From positions 62,001 to 126,000 of the forward strand of contig JAJFVL010000018.1 of assembly GCA_021371855.1 (NCBI GenBank): a stretch of 64,000 nucleotides of DNA. Direction: 5' to 3'. Below, piece by piece: positions 8,941 to 18,378 of the stretch. The first letter of the stretch is position 1, and each line of letters begins with the position of its first letter. The notes beneath the pieces were generated by a model. It was not told the DNA's origin and searched no databases. It saw only the letters and a program-made list of their open reading frames with translations. The translations under genes were made by a program, and so were the position numbers. The DNA comes from Bacteroidales bacterium. Its GTDB lineage: Bacteria > Bacteroidota > Bacteroidia > Bacteroidales > VadinHA17.

Positions 8941-11049
8941 TTAATCCCTCTCAAAAATGAGAAGCCGTATAGAATTAGCATCCAGAGGAGAGAAAGCATT
9001 TATTTCCGGTTTTCCCGGTTCTGTGGCTTTAGCTAAACGGTAACCCTCTACAGAAACTGAAAAATCTCTCTTTTCCGATAAGTGTTTATTCCAGACTACA
9101 ACTCCTATTTTTCCTCCATTTATGAATCCTTTTCCCATGATTTCATTACCGGAAATTTTTATCCCCTCCTCATCTATGAATTTCCCTGACCGGAAATAAT
9201 CAGCGTTATCGTTCTCAAACTGAAACAGATCATGGGTGTAAGCTGTAACCTCCTCTGCAGAAGCTTCAGTGAATTTTTTTATATCAGGCGGGCCTGTAAT
9301 ATTAGAATAACTTTCTTTGGTGGGAATGTTCCCATGCTGCAGATAATCAGCATCTGCAGGATATCTGCTCATAATTTCATGTCTCAATCCATAAACTGCC
9401 TCATGATTGGCATCAGATCTCTCTAATCCCGGATCGGCATTTGCTGTAACTCCGATTACTTCAGGAAATGTATACCGGAACAGTTCAGGAAATCCGTTGG
9501 GATCATTAATATTTCCGGGTGCTCCCTGAAAAAGATCAGCATCAGCCAGCATCGCATCATTAATTCCTTCGGTCATAATACTGAATTCCGGGTCGTTTTC
9601 TTTCATCTTTTCCCGTATATCATGCATCATCATTATACGATATTTTGAATATCCCTCCTGGGGCAGTTTATGGTCGTGGTGCTCTGAGAAACACATTAAG
9701 GATACAGGAGAACACTGGGCAAGCTGATCGATATAAAAGGCATCAGCACCTAAAGACTGAGCATCTATTGCCAGATCCAGTAACGTTTTCCGCCATAGTG
9801 CTGAACCAGGACATGCAGTTGCAAATATGTAAGGTGTTGAATTTTCATGTTTTTTCCAGAGCTCCAGCTTCGGTTGCCCGCTTTCTGTCAGCAGTATTGT
9901 TTCTATACCGTTATATAGGTAGTAATCTGTCGAGGTATCCATTATTTTCCCATTAGTATAGACAATAACTTTAAATCCTCTTTCGTGAGCCCTGGCAATA
10001 GCCTTCTTCATTTCCTCCCGTCCCCCTGATAAATTGTCAGGCATATAATTGGGATACAGATGATCATGACCTCCCACACCACGACCCCAGAAACCTATAA
10101 GCCTAAAATTCAGTTTTTCAGCAATGTCACATAACTTGTCAACATCTTTATAATTGTACATTACTTCCCCGTTCTGCTGTTTTAATATGGTAAGCATATA
10201 ACCCTCACAGTCATTTGCCCAATGTGCAACTGATGCAATCTTGAAATTTCTATCATACCAACCCCTGTAAAACTTAGATGCTGAGTACCATCTGCCGCTA
10301 TATGGCTTGATCATTATATCGGGAACTAAAAATTCGCTGCTGTAAACCGGAAAAAAGACACCGGTATTGAATGACCTGTCAGCATCATTATAAGTCAGAT
10401 TGAATTTTTTTGCCCCCTGGAGAGGGTCATGACTTCCGAGATAAAGTCCTTCTTCAGGAGAGTTTAGGGAAAACCATGACATGGTCCCCTCCACACTCGG
10501 ATATTCAAAACTTCTGTTGCCAAATGCTCCAGGGTCATTAAAACATTGGCCAAAATCATGTGGCCAATAAATCTTAACATTTTTATCGTTTATCTTTATT
10601 CCCGAAATATCAGGATAGATCAATTCTTTGAATATCCATTCATCAGATTCGCTTTTCAGCGAGCCTGAGAAACAGAAAGCATCATCCTTCACCGAAATTG
10701 TGAATTCTGCATTTACAGGAAGAACCTTGTTTTCAACCGTAAAACTGTTTACAGATAATCTTATAACATCTCTACTTTTATTGATTGAAAAATTTTTCTC
10801 CGGAGTGAATTCATATTCTTTATTTTTCAGATTGTTTATGAGGACTATCTTCCATAAATCGTCAAGAGAAGTATTAATTTGAATACCCTGACCTTTATTT
10901 TGAATAATCTTAAGAATCCCCTTTTGATCAACAACCAGGGTTGCTTCAGTAGTTTTTAATTCAAGTTTTTCTGATGATCCAAACAATTTCAGGTCCGTCA
11001 AACCCATGTTTCCGTACAGAATTAACAATATAAGAAGCGTTTTTTTCAT
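8941..11049 (-). CDS. Secreted DUF6259-type TIM-barrel hydrolase-like protein, paralogue B
   Basis: 702 residues with a Sec signal near residues 1-25, and the same architecture as its neighbours: N-terminal beta-sandwich, barrel with GVGGHDHLYPNYMPDN, and a C-terminal small beta domain ending SIRLLIFERD. Candidate catalytic residues are Asp441 (FYIDQLA) and Glu494 (MTEGINDAML). It shares long stretches with paralogue C (for example YNYKDVDKLCDIAEKLNF and HEIMSRY), so the two look like a tandem duplication. A hairpin with a T-run at 11090-11115 separates it from paralogue C, so this gene may need its own promoter. An exported glycosidase role fits the locus; the substrate is not known. Confidence 0.55.
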   Translation of the reverse strand: MKKTLLILLILYGNMGLTDLKLFGSSEKLELKTTEATLVVDQKGILKIIQNKGQGIQINTSLDDLWKIVLINNLKNKEYEFTPEKNFSINKSRDVIRLSVNSFTVENKVLPVNAEFTISVKDDAFCFSGSLKSESDEWIFKELIYPDISGIKINDKNVKIYWPHDFGQCFNDPGAFGNRSFEYPSVEGTMSWFSLNSPEEGLYLGSHDPLQGAKKFNLTYNDADRSFNTGVFFPVYSSEFLVPDIMIKPYSGRWYSASKFYRGWYDRNFKIASVAHWANDCEGYMLTILKQQNGEVMYNYKDVDKLCDIAEKLNFRLIGFWGRGVGGHDHLYPNYMPDNLSGGREEMKKAIARAHERGFKVIVYTNGKIMDTSTDYYLYNGIETILLTESGQPKLELWKKHENSTPYIFATACPGSALWRKTLLDLAIDAQSLGADAFYIDQLAQCSPVSLMCFSEHHDHKLPQEGYSKYRIMMMHDIREKMKENDPEFSIMTEGINDAMLADADLFQGAPGNINDPNGFPELFRYTFPEVIGVTANADPGLERSDANHEAVYGLRHEIMSRYPADADYLQHGNIPTKESYSNITGPPDIKKFTEASAEEVTAYTHDLFQFENDNADYFRSGKFIDEEGIKISGNEIMGKGFINGGKIGVVVWNKHLSEKRDFSVSVEGYRLAKATEPGKPEINAFSPLDANSIRLLIFERD

Positions 11050-11089
11050 ATTTTCAGGGCATAAAATTTTTTAAATTCAATTAAAAAAG

Positions 11090-11115
11090 GCAGATGCCAT
11101 GCTTCTGGCATCTGC
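11090..11115 (-). terminator. Rho-independent terminator after paralogue C
   Basis: A perfect 10-bp inverted repeat (GCAGATGCCA at 11090-11099, TGGCATCTGC at 11106-11115) with a 6-nt loop. On the minus strand it is followed by CCTTTTTT. It lies 18 bp past the stop of the 11133-13235 gene and 41 bp before the start of the 8941-11049 gene, so it would divide the locus into at least two transcripts. Confidence 0.75.
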
Positions 11116-11132
11116 TTCATTAATATTGAATA

Positions 11133-13235
11133 TTAATCCTTTTCAAAGATGAGAAGCCGTACAGAGTTTGCATCAAGAGATGAAGAAGCATTCACTTCCG
11201 ATTTACCCGGTTCTGTAGCTTTAACTAATTTATAACCTGGTACCGAAACAGAAAAATCTCTTTTTTCTGATAAGTTCTTATTCCAGACTACAACTCCCAT
11301 TTTACTTCCATTCAGGAATCCTTTTCCCAGAATTTCATCACCAGTAATTTTTATCCCATCCTCATCTATGAATTTGCCTGAACGGAAATAGTCTGCATTA
11401 TCATTTTCAAATTGAAACATGGAATGGGTGTATGAAGTTACTTCTTCCGCAGGAACTTCATTAAGCTGTTTAATATCAGGGGTGTCATTGACATGAGCAT
11501 AACTTTCTTCAGATGGTAATTTCCCATAGTTCAAATAATCGACATCGCCCTGATACCTGCTCATAATTTCATGTCGCAACCCAAAAATTGCCTCATGATT
11601 CAAATCGTATCTCCGTAGTGAAGGATCAGAATTTAATGCAATTCCAATTGCTTCAGGAAATGTGTAACGGAACATCTCAGGGAAGCAGCCGGGAGAATTA
11701 ATATTTCCAGGCACTCCCTGAAAAATATCAACATCAACAAGCATAGCGTCATTTATTCCTTCGGTCATAATAGTGAATTCCGGGTCTGTTTCTTTCATCT
11801 TTGCACGTATATCATGCATCATCTTAACACGGTATTTTGTATATGCTTCCTGAGGCAGAGCATGATCATGGTTCTTTGAATAACACATTAGCGGCCCCCT
11901 CCAGGCAACTTCATCAATATAAAAAGCATCAACACCTAAAGACTGAGCATCTGTTGCGAGATCCAATATTGTTTTACGCCATAGTGCCGACCCAGGGCAG
12001 CCTAAAGCAAAAATGACCGGAGTTGAATTGTCGTGTTTTACATAATACTCTAATTCAGGTTGTTTCCTTTCATTCAGCAATATTGTCTCAATACCATTGT
12101 AAACATAGAAATCAGTTGATGCGTCCATGATGGTTCCATTAGAATAGACAATTATTTTAAAGCCTCTCTGATGTGCCCTCTCAATTGCCTTTTTCAATTC
12201 TCCGCGACCTCCCATCAGGTTATCGGGCATATAATTCGGATATAAACGGTCATGACCACCCACTCCCCGTCCCCAGATACCAACAAGATCAAAATTCAGC
12301 TTCTTTGCAATGTCGCACACCCGATCTATATCTTTATAATTATACATTACATCTCCATTCTGTTGCTTAAAAATTGTAAGCATATACCCCGCACTCTTTC
12401 GCGCCCATTCTGAGACTGACGCTATTTTGAAATTCTTATCGTACCATCCTCTATAAAATTTAGATGCAATATGCCAGCTACCCTGATAAGGTTTAATCAT
12501 AACCTCAGGTATTGTAAATTCAGTTGTATAGACAGGAAACCGGACATCGGTACTAAAAGATTCACCGGATTCATTATAGCTCAAAGTGAACTTTTTACTT
12601 CCCTGCAATGGGTCATGGCCTCCAATATATATTCCTGATGTTGAAGAATTTACAGAAAACCATTGCATTGTGCCGTCGTTACCCGGATATTCAAAACTCC
12701 GGCTGCCGAACTTAGCCGGATTATCAAAACATTGCCCTAGTACTCCTGGCCAGTAAATTTTAATATTTTTGTCGTTGATCTTTATCACTTCAATATCAGG
12801 ATAGGTCAATTCTTTGAATATCCATTCTTTTGAATCACTTTTCAGAGACCCCGAAAAACAAAAAGCATCATCTTTAACTGATATGGTAAATTCAGCCTCT
12901 ACAGGTATTGTCTTATTATCTATCGAAAAATTGCCTGAAATCAACTGCAGAACATTTTCTGCTTTTTTAATTCTGACATTTTTATCCGGAACAAATACTG
13001 ATTCTTTACCATTCAAATTATTCTTCAGAGTTATTTTCCATAAATTATTTATGGAAGTATTAATCTGAATTATCTGCCCTTTGTCTTTAATAACCTTAAG
13101 ATTTCCTTTTTGGTCAATTGAAAGAGTCGCTTCGGTGGTTTTTAATTCAAGTTTTTCTGATGCAGATAATAATTGAAGGTTTGTTAAACACAGAATTCCA
13201 CTAAAGATAAACAGAATGAAGAATGATTTTTTCAT
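11133..13235 (-). CDS. Secreted DUF6259-type TIM-barrel hydrolase-like protein, paralogue C
   Basis: 700 residues with a Sec signal (cleavage near LLSAS) and the same three-part layout as paralogues A, B and D. The candidate catalytic aspartate is Asp441, followed by glutamate (FYIDEVA), where the other copies have glutamine; the second acid is Glu492 (MTEGINDAML). The N-terminal 60 residues are closest to paralogue D (both have INNLWK and NGKESVFVPDK), suggesting a recent duplication or gene conversion between non-adjacent copies. It is 38 bp downstream of the MurQ/GKRP-like gene on the same strand and is followed by a terminator. Confidence 0.55.
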   Translation of the reverse strand: MKKSFFILFIFSGILCLTNLQLLSASEKLELKTTEATLSIDQKGNLKVIKDKGQIIQINTSINNLWKITLKNNLNGKESVFVPDKNVRIKKAENVLQLISGNFSIDNKTIPVEAEFTISVKDDAFCFSGSLKSDSKEWIFKELTYPDIEVIKINDKNIKIYWPGVLGQCFDNPAKFGSRSFEYPGNDGTMQWFSVNSSTSGIYIGGHDPLQGSKKFTLSYNESGESFSTDVRFPVYTTEFTIPEVMIKPYQGSWHIASKFYRGWYDKNFKIASVSEWARKSAGYMLTIFKQQNGDVMYNYKDIDRVCDIAKKLNFDLVGIWGRGVGGHDRLYPNYMPDNLMGGRGELKKAIERAHQRGFKIIVYSNGTIMDASTDFYVYNGIETILLNERKQPELEYYVKHDNSTPVIFALGCPGSALWRKTILDLATDAQSLGVDAFYIDEVAWRGPLMCYSKNHDHALPQEAYTKYRVKMMHDIRAKMKETDPEFTIMTEGINDAMLVDVDIFQGVPGNINSPGCFPEMFRYTFPEAIGIALNSDPSLRRYDLNHEAIFGLRHEIMSRYQGDVDYLNYGKLPSEESYAHVNDTPDIKQLNEVPAEEVTSYTHSMFQFENDNADYFRSGKFIDEDGIKITGDEILGKGFLNGSKMGVVVWNKNLSEKRDFSVSVPGYKLVKATEPGKSEVNASSSLDANSVRLLIFEKD

Positions 13236-13272
13236 GATTTCCCGGTTTATAAATTTTTATTCAATTATCTGA

Positions 13273-15042
13273 CTATTCCTTATTCTTAGCCTTATTTACT
13301 TTTCTGATTGTGTACTGGACAGGTGAAAGTTTCTCCACATTATCAAGATTTATTGTTTTAAGTTCTTCAAGAGTTTCATGGAGTGCATAGCAGGCTTCCT
13401 TATAACTTATACCACAGATCTCCGAGATCAACCTTATGCCTCTGTCTCTCAGTTTTTTGTTCGAAACTTCGACCCAGCTCATCCAGTTACCTGTTACTCT
13501 GCCCATTAAAACCATAGTTCCTGTCGAAATCGTATTTAACACCAGCTTAACAGCCATGTGTTCCATCAGGTTCAGGACCGAACTGGCGGGAGTACATGAA
13601 ATCCTGTAAGATGCAGGTTCGTTACCTTTGCCAATTATCAGTGATGATTTTTGCTGGAACCCCACTGAGCTCTTATCAAATGCATCTTTGAAATCGTTGT
13701 ATGATGAAGATTCTGCCTCCCTGCTTCCAAGGATGTTAACAGCAATGTTAGGCGTTCTTGACAAGCGTGAACTATCTTCTTCGTTCCCAATATGGAATTT
13801 AACTATTTGTGTTTTATCAAGTTGGGGTGGTGCTGAGGCAACAGACTCTGAAGCTCCCATCTTAAGATAAAGCTTTTTATCCCATTCCAGGCACCTGACA
13901 GGACGGCCCAGCACGTATTCCCAGGCGTCGGAAGTCGACAGCTGCGGATTCTTTACAAAAGCCCAGGATACGGGTGAAACTGTATCATCGAACTTTTTGA
14001 AGGGAGGTAACATAAAAGTAGGAGCTCTTTCAGTTGTATCGTTAAAAATGTCCAGAAGAAATTGCTTTGCAAAGTATGTAACCAACCCATTTTTCTCGTA
14101 AATGGCTTTCTCCATTTTTAAATATTCTCCAAGAATTTCTGTATTCCGGTCCTCAAGCAACTCATCCAACAGAGTATTGAATGCTGCAGCATAATCTATC
14201 TCTCTTATGTTCAATAATTCCAGTTGTCCGGTTGAGAGTACCTGTCTGAACAACCGTCCTAAAATGGTTTCAAGTGCAGCACCTGCAATCAACTGTTCAG
14301 ATGAGGTTGCCTGCATTCTTGTAGAACCGGCAATAGCCATTGGTCCGCAAAAGAGATCAAGCACAATGACCCTTGGATCTTCAATTGCCTTTCTGGAGCG
14401 TTCAATATATTTTGACAGAATATCAGCAGGATTATTGAAGAGCAGGAACACTTTAGCACCCCGATCAGCTGCCTCTGCTACGGTTCCGAGCACTGATGAA
14501 GTCTCTCCCCCCTCTGTTATTGCTATAAGAACATCACCTTCAGCAATATTCATTTCCCTGGCCTGTTGCCTGCCAAATTCCTGATAGTCTTCAAAATATT
14601 CAACTGAACGGATAAGCGCATAGTCTCCACCGGTCATAATGCTGAAAACACTGTTCTCATACTTATTTGTTTTGTCATATAATTCCGGATATTTCTGGTG
14701 CATTTCTCTGAAAAAGCAACGCCACATAGATTCCAGAAGGATACTCAAACGTCCGGTAGCACCGCATCCGGAGCAGACAATCTTTTTTCCCTGGGAAATC
14801 GCATTTACACCGGCCTCGACCATTTTCTTAAATTCATCTCCACCCAGAATCCTTTGAGCCATCTTCTGGACATCCCGATCAACAGATAAAAGCATCTTTA
14901 CTCCTTCTGCCGGACTTGAAGAAAACTTCTTATCAAGGTCACGGGTCTTGGGATTTGATTGCTCTGTCGGCAACATTCCAAGATGAAACTGTTTCTCATT
15001 GTTAAGAAAGTTCTCAGCTTCCTGTTGTGCTATTTTATTCAT
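13273..15042 (-). CDS. MurQ/GKRP-like protein with two SIS domains
   Basis: 589 residues with no signal peptide, so cytoplasmic. The N-terminus has the MurQ-type TEQSNPKTRDLD motif (26-37), followed by a SIS domain with CSGCGATGRLS (MurQ usually GAGTSGRLG). A GGDYALIRSVEYFED segment matches the MurQ region around its first catalytic glutamate. Next come ITEGGETSSVLG and a GSTRMQATSSEQ stretch. The C-terminal part (VKLVLNTISTGTMVLMG) is also of MurQ type. Ordinary MurQ is about 300 residues with one SIS domain; this length and a second SIS-like region match glucokinase-regulatory-protein-like members. It may be a MurNAc-6-P etherase or a sugar-phosphate-sensing regulator. Its place beside two GH20 genes and a permease suggests amino-sugar metabolism. 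Confidence 0.65.
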   Translation of the reverse strand: MNKIAQQEAENFLNNEKQFHLGMLPTEQSNPKTRDLDKKFSSSPAEGVKMLLSVDRDVQKMAQRILGGDEFKKMVEAGVNAISQGKKIVCSGCGATGRLSILLESMWRCFFREMHQKYPELYDKTNKYENSVFSIMTGGDYALIRSVEYFEDYQEFGRQQAREMNIAEGDVLIAITEGGETSSVLGTVAEAADRGAKVFLLFNNPADILSKYIERSRKAIEDPRVIVLDLFCGPMAIAGSTRMQATSSEQLIAGAALETILGRLFRQVLSTGQLELLNIREIDYAAAFNTLLDELLEDRNTEILGEYLKMEKAIYEKNGLVTYFAKQFLLDIFNDTTERAPTFMLPPFKKFDDTVSPVSWAFVKNPQLSTSDAWEYVLGRPVRCLEWDKKLYLKMGASESVASAPPQLDKTQIVKFHIGNEEDSSRLSRTPNIAVNILGSREAESSSYNDFKDAFDKSSVGFQQKSSLIIGKGNEPASYRISCTPASSVLNLMEHMAVKLVLNTISTGTMVLMGRVTGNWMSWVEVSNKKLRDRGIRLISEICGISYKEACYALHETLEELKTINLDNVEKLSPVQYTIRKVNKAKNKE

Positions 15043-15122
15043 TATGATATATTTTATAATATTTTCTATTATATTGTCTTGTACTAATTCTGATCAATAA
15101 TCATCTTATAGGGTCAAAAATT

Positions 15123-17111
15123 TCAATGTATTTTTGATATCTTTAAATCCTGATAATATTTTAAACAGTTTTTAAGTTTCGCCACACTTTCTTCAAGTCC
15201 TCCCACCCTGTTTCTTCCAATCCAAAGATCACGGTATTTAGCAATTATGCGCGACACATCCTGTACAAGAAACTGACGTTCCTCTTCTGTAATATTATTT
15301 AATGTTCCGTCTTTGGAATTCAATTTGAGTCTCATGATCGTGCAGGAATGCCGGCATAATTCAGTGGCATTCAATAATTCTCCATAAACCTGCTGTGCGT
15401 CATGAGAAACCATATTGGCCTGACCAAGTTTAATTATGTTTGCTGCCAATGCAGAATCAGCCTTATCAATGCCTTTAATAGTAAGATTTTTCAGGATATT
15501 ATTGTCTTTAAAGGATCTTGCAACAGATGTTAATGAATAGTTGAATATACTATTATTACCAAGGGTAACTCCTGTTAATTTATGTGCATTTCCTAAATCA
15601 AATACCACTTTCCCCATTAAACCTGCATGGTCCTGAAAGACCCATTGATCAAGAAGGAAAGGAATGTTGATATTTTTATTATCCTGTGCTGACCAACTAA
15701 CAGCAGCGCCATATAAATAACCAAGATAGCAGGTTGACAACGGATGCCAGTTTCCCCATTCTCCCCAGTTTGTATTAAGATATCCCAAAGCTCCGTATTT
15801 TTTCCCCTCTTCAGCGGCATGATACAGATTGCCAATAGCATTATCAGTTCGGCCGATAATTGCATTCCATGCTGAAGTCCCCGGACAAACATAGAAGTCA
15901 AGGCCCGAATCCTTAAACTTCGGGCATTTGGTTTCAAATGGTTCATCAGCTTCATATCCCCAAACCAGAGCAATCATATCTTTAGGAAGTTCCGGAATTA
16001 AATCAGGATGCTTCAGAATAATATCACCCCAGAATTGTACTCTTTTGCCGTCTTTGGATGCTCTTATTTTCACTTCTTTCAGAAAGTCAAGATAGACTTT
16101 CCCAACACCATATTTTTCACATAGTTCGCGTGATTTTCCTTTGCCTAATTCCATGGTCTCATCGCTGCCAATGTTTACGTATTTACTTGAATAATTAGGT
16201 AACAATTCACTATAGATCTCATCAACCAGATCTAAAGAACCAGGCACTGCAGGGCTGAGACTTGCCGGTCCATATTGCCCCCACTCTGTCATACACCCTT
16301 TCGGACATTCAGCTAACGGAAGATACTTTTCATATTTCATCCATTCCGACCATTTTCCGAACCCGTCATGGTAAGGTACGAGATCAATAAACCGTTCTTT
16401 ACAATAATGATCCAGGTCAACAATCTGTTCCGCTGTAACAGGGCTGTAATTCTGCGAAACTTCAGGATGATTGACAAATGCAAATGCAAATTTGAAGAAT
16501 AACTGAAATTCGTTAATTTTCCATGAAGCCAGAAGATCAATAAGGTTATACAAAGTTTCCATTGTGGGCACCTGATCTTTGTTTACATCCAGCATTACGC
16601 CTCTTCGTTCAAAGTCGGGCCAATCGGTTATTTGTAATGTTGGCCATTTTCCTGAAGATGCAACGAAACCAGCGATCTGCTTAAGAGTCTGGGCTCCATA
16701 AAATAGCCCGGGTTTATCATGAGCCGTCAGTAAAATGGATTGAGTGCCAATTATCAGGCTATAACCCTGAGGTTTGATATCAGCCGTGACATCAATTTCC
16801 ATTCTGATTACAGGGACTTCTCCTTTTGCTTCGACTGCTGCGAAAGAATAAGTGTGTCCCATTTTTTCAAATATACTCTGAACAGATTTCACAATAGAAA
16901 ATATTTCCGGGTCACTAATTTTCGGACAGATAATCCTGCCAGATCTGTAACTGAAGAAATCATTCCCGACAGTAATCTCCTGAGGTTTTGGGATCAGCCA
17001 ATCCGAAAGCACTGAAGACTGTGCCTCTGCTTTGCAGAAATTTACAAACGTGATTAAAACTATCCCTGAGATAATTCTAATGTTTTTACTAAGTTCTTTT
17101 TTCATCTTCAT
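15123..17111 (-). CDS. Secreted GH20-like beta-N-acetylhexosaminidase
   Basis: 662 residues with a Sec signal (residues 1-30, ending KAEAQ). An N-terminal GH20b-like alpha/beta domain is followed by a TIM barrel. The GH20 catalytic pair is visible as Asp317-Glu318 (NIGSDETMELG); in this family the glutamate is the acid/base and the aspartate orients the substrate N-acetyl group. Downstream barrel motifs include VQFWGDIILKHP and NTNWGEWGNWHP, and a helical C-terminal region of about 150 residues follows. The segment after the strand-2 motif (GVMLDVNKDQVPT) departs from the canonical GLLLDVAHHF seen in the other GH20 gene here, so specificity probably differs. Its start overlaps the end of the MFS gene by four bases, indicating translational coupling. 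Confidence 0.7.
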   Translation of the reverse strand: MKMKKELSKNIRIISGIVLITFVNFCKAEAQSSVLSDWLIPKPQEITVGNDFFSYRSGRIICPKISDPEIFSIVKSVQSIFEKMGHTYSFAAVEAKGEVPVIRMEIDVTADIKPQGYSLIIGTQSILLTAHDKPGLFYGAQTLKQIAGFVASSGKWPTLQITDWPDFERRGVMLDVNKDQVPTMETLYNLIDLLASWKINEFQLFFKFAFAFVNHPEVSQNYSPVTAEQIVDLDHYCKERFIDLVPYHDGFGKWSEWMKYEKYLPLAECPKGCMTEWGQYGPASLSPAVPGSLDLVDEIYSELLPNYSSKYVNIGSDETMELGKGKSRELCEKYGVGKVYLDFLKEVKIRASKDGKRVQFWGDIILKHPDLIPELPKDMIALVWGYEADEPFETKCPKFKDSGLDFYVCPGTSAWNAIIGRTDNAIGNLYHAAEEGKKYGALGYLNTNWGEWGNWHPLSTCYLGYLYGAAVSWSAQDNKNINIPFLLDQWVFQDHAGLMGKVVFDLGNAHKLTGVTLGNNSIFNYSLTSVARSFKDNNILKNLTIKGIDKADSALAANIIKLGQANMVSHDAQQVYGELLNATELCRHSCTIMRLKLNSKDGTLNNITEEERQFLVQDVSRIIAKYRDLWIGRNRVGGLEESVAKLKNCLKYYQDLKISKIH

Positions 17112-18349
17112 ATTTCAACTGTTTGAAGAACACTGTCTTTTCTGAAAAACCATTTCAATGTGATTAAAACGCAGCAACCGCCTAATACATAAGCTATACT
17201 CAATGCAGAAAGTCCGTCAGAAAGACCAAATGATTGTTTAAAATATCCTAATAAAAATGGAGACAGGGAACCTATTGTAAATACAAACAAATAAACCACA
17301 CCTATCACTGAGGCACGGAATTTTGGTTCAATAACAGCAAAAATCGTGGTGATAAAATTAGCTTCATAAACACCTCTGAAAAAGCCAAAGCCTGCCAGAC
17401 AGGTATAGACTAAGACGGGAGTAGCAGCCTGCCCCATACCAAAAATAAACGGAGCCCCCAATAAAAGACCTAAGCTCTGAATAATTAACCTGTTATATTT
17501 CGATTTGAGAGCCAGTTTATCCGAGAGCATCCCGCCTAATATAATTCCTATAAATGCAAAAGCGTGATGATAAAACATTGAAGAGAATCCTGCCTGTGTA
17601 ATAGTCTGGTTGAATTTTTCATGAATAAATGAAGGCATCCATGTGAGATAACCGACATTGACAAATACCAGGCATATAAATGACCCTCCAAGTAACATGG
17701 CAGAAGGTTTTTTGATCAGAATTGCAAAAGCATCCCTGATAAATTTTTTCGTTTCGGAAAATGAAGATGCATGAGTTACAATTTTTGAAGGTTTTATGCG
17801 CCATGACAAAATTATTGCAAGAATGATTCCTATGCCGCCAAACAGATAAAAGCATGATCGCCAGCCGTAATGCTCTGCAATTAATCCGCCAAGTACACCG
17901 CTTAAAATTATTCCGATATATAATGAAGTCTGGTGAATTGACATTGCCCGGGCTCTTGTTTTGGTATGATTCTCGCAAATGATCGCATTTGAAGAAGGAG
18001 CATAAAAAGCTTCACCTCCTCCGACTGCTATGCTTCTTAAAAAAATCAGCTGAACTAACGAATAGCTAAAACCTGTAAAAAACGTAGCAACACTCCAGAC
18101 GAAAAGGCTGGTAATAATTACTTTTTTCTTGCTAAAGAGATCACCGATAAAACCTGCAACAGGTGTACATAATCCGACACAAAGAGTAAAAGTTGAGGCT
18201 ATTATTCCCAATTGAGTATCTGTAAGCCCTAAATCCCCTTTAATCAGAGGTAAAACAATATTAAAAACCTGCCTGTCAGCCTGATTAAAAAAATAAGCTA
18301 ACCAAAGCCAACAAAGAAGCTCCCATTTATATAAATTTTTTTTCTCCAT
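17108..18349 (-). CDS. MFS permease (ACS/spinster-like)
   Basis: 413 residues, almost entirely hydrophobic, consistent with 12 membrane helices. The first helix has NQADRQVFNIVLP, the DR-x-x-P type pattern of anion:cation symporter and spinster-like MFS members. The loop between helices 2 and 3 has GFIGDLFSKKKV, the MFS signature A, and helix 4 has RSIAVGGGEAFYAPSS. It probably imports a sugar or sugar acid released by the neighbouring exported glycosidases. Its stop codon overlaps the start of the GH20-like gene (ATGA), so uptake and hydrolysis are co-expressed. The substrate is not determinable; an amino sugar is favoured by the neighbours. Confidence 0.75.
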   Translation of the reverse strand: MEKKNLYKWELLCWLWLAYFFNQADRQVFNIVLPLIKGDLGLTDTQLGIIASTFTLCVGLCTPVAGFIGDLFSKKKVIITSLFVWSVATFFTGFSYSLVQLIFLRSIAVGGGEAFYAPSSNAIICENHTKTRARAMSIHQTSLYIGIILSGVLGGLIAEHYGWRSCFYLFGGIGIILAIILSWRIKPSKIVTHASSFSETKKFIRDAFAILIKKPSAMLLGGSFICLVFVNVGYLTWMPSFIHEKFNQTITQAGFSSMFYHHAFAFIGIILGGMLSDKLALKSKYNRLIIQSLGLLLGAPFIFGMGQAATPVLVYTCLAGFGFFRGVYEANFITTIFAVIEPKFRASVIGVVYLFVFTIGSLSPFLLGYFKQSFGLSDGLSALSIAYVLGGCCVLITLKWFFRKDSVLQTVEI

Positions 18350-18378
18350 TTCTACTTTTGTTGACGCATTTTTTTGTT

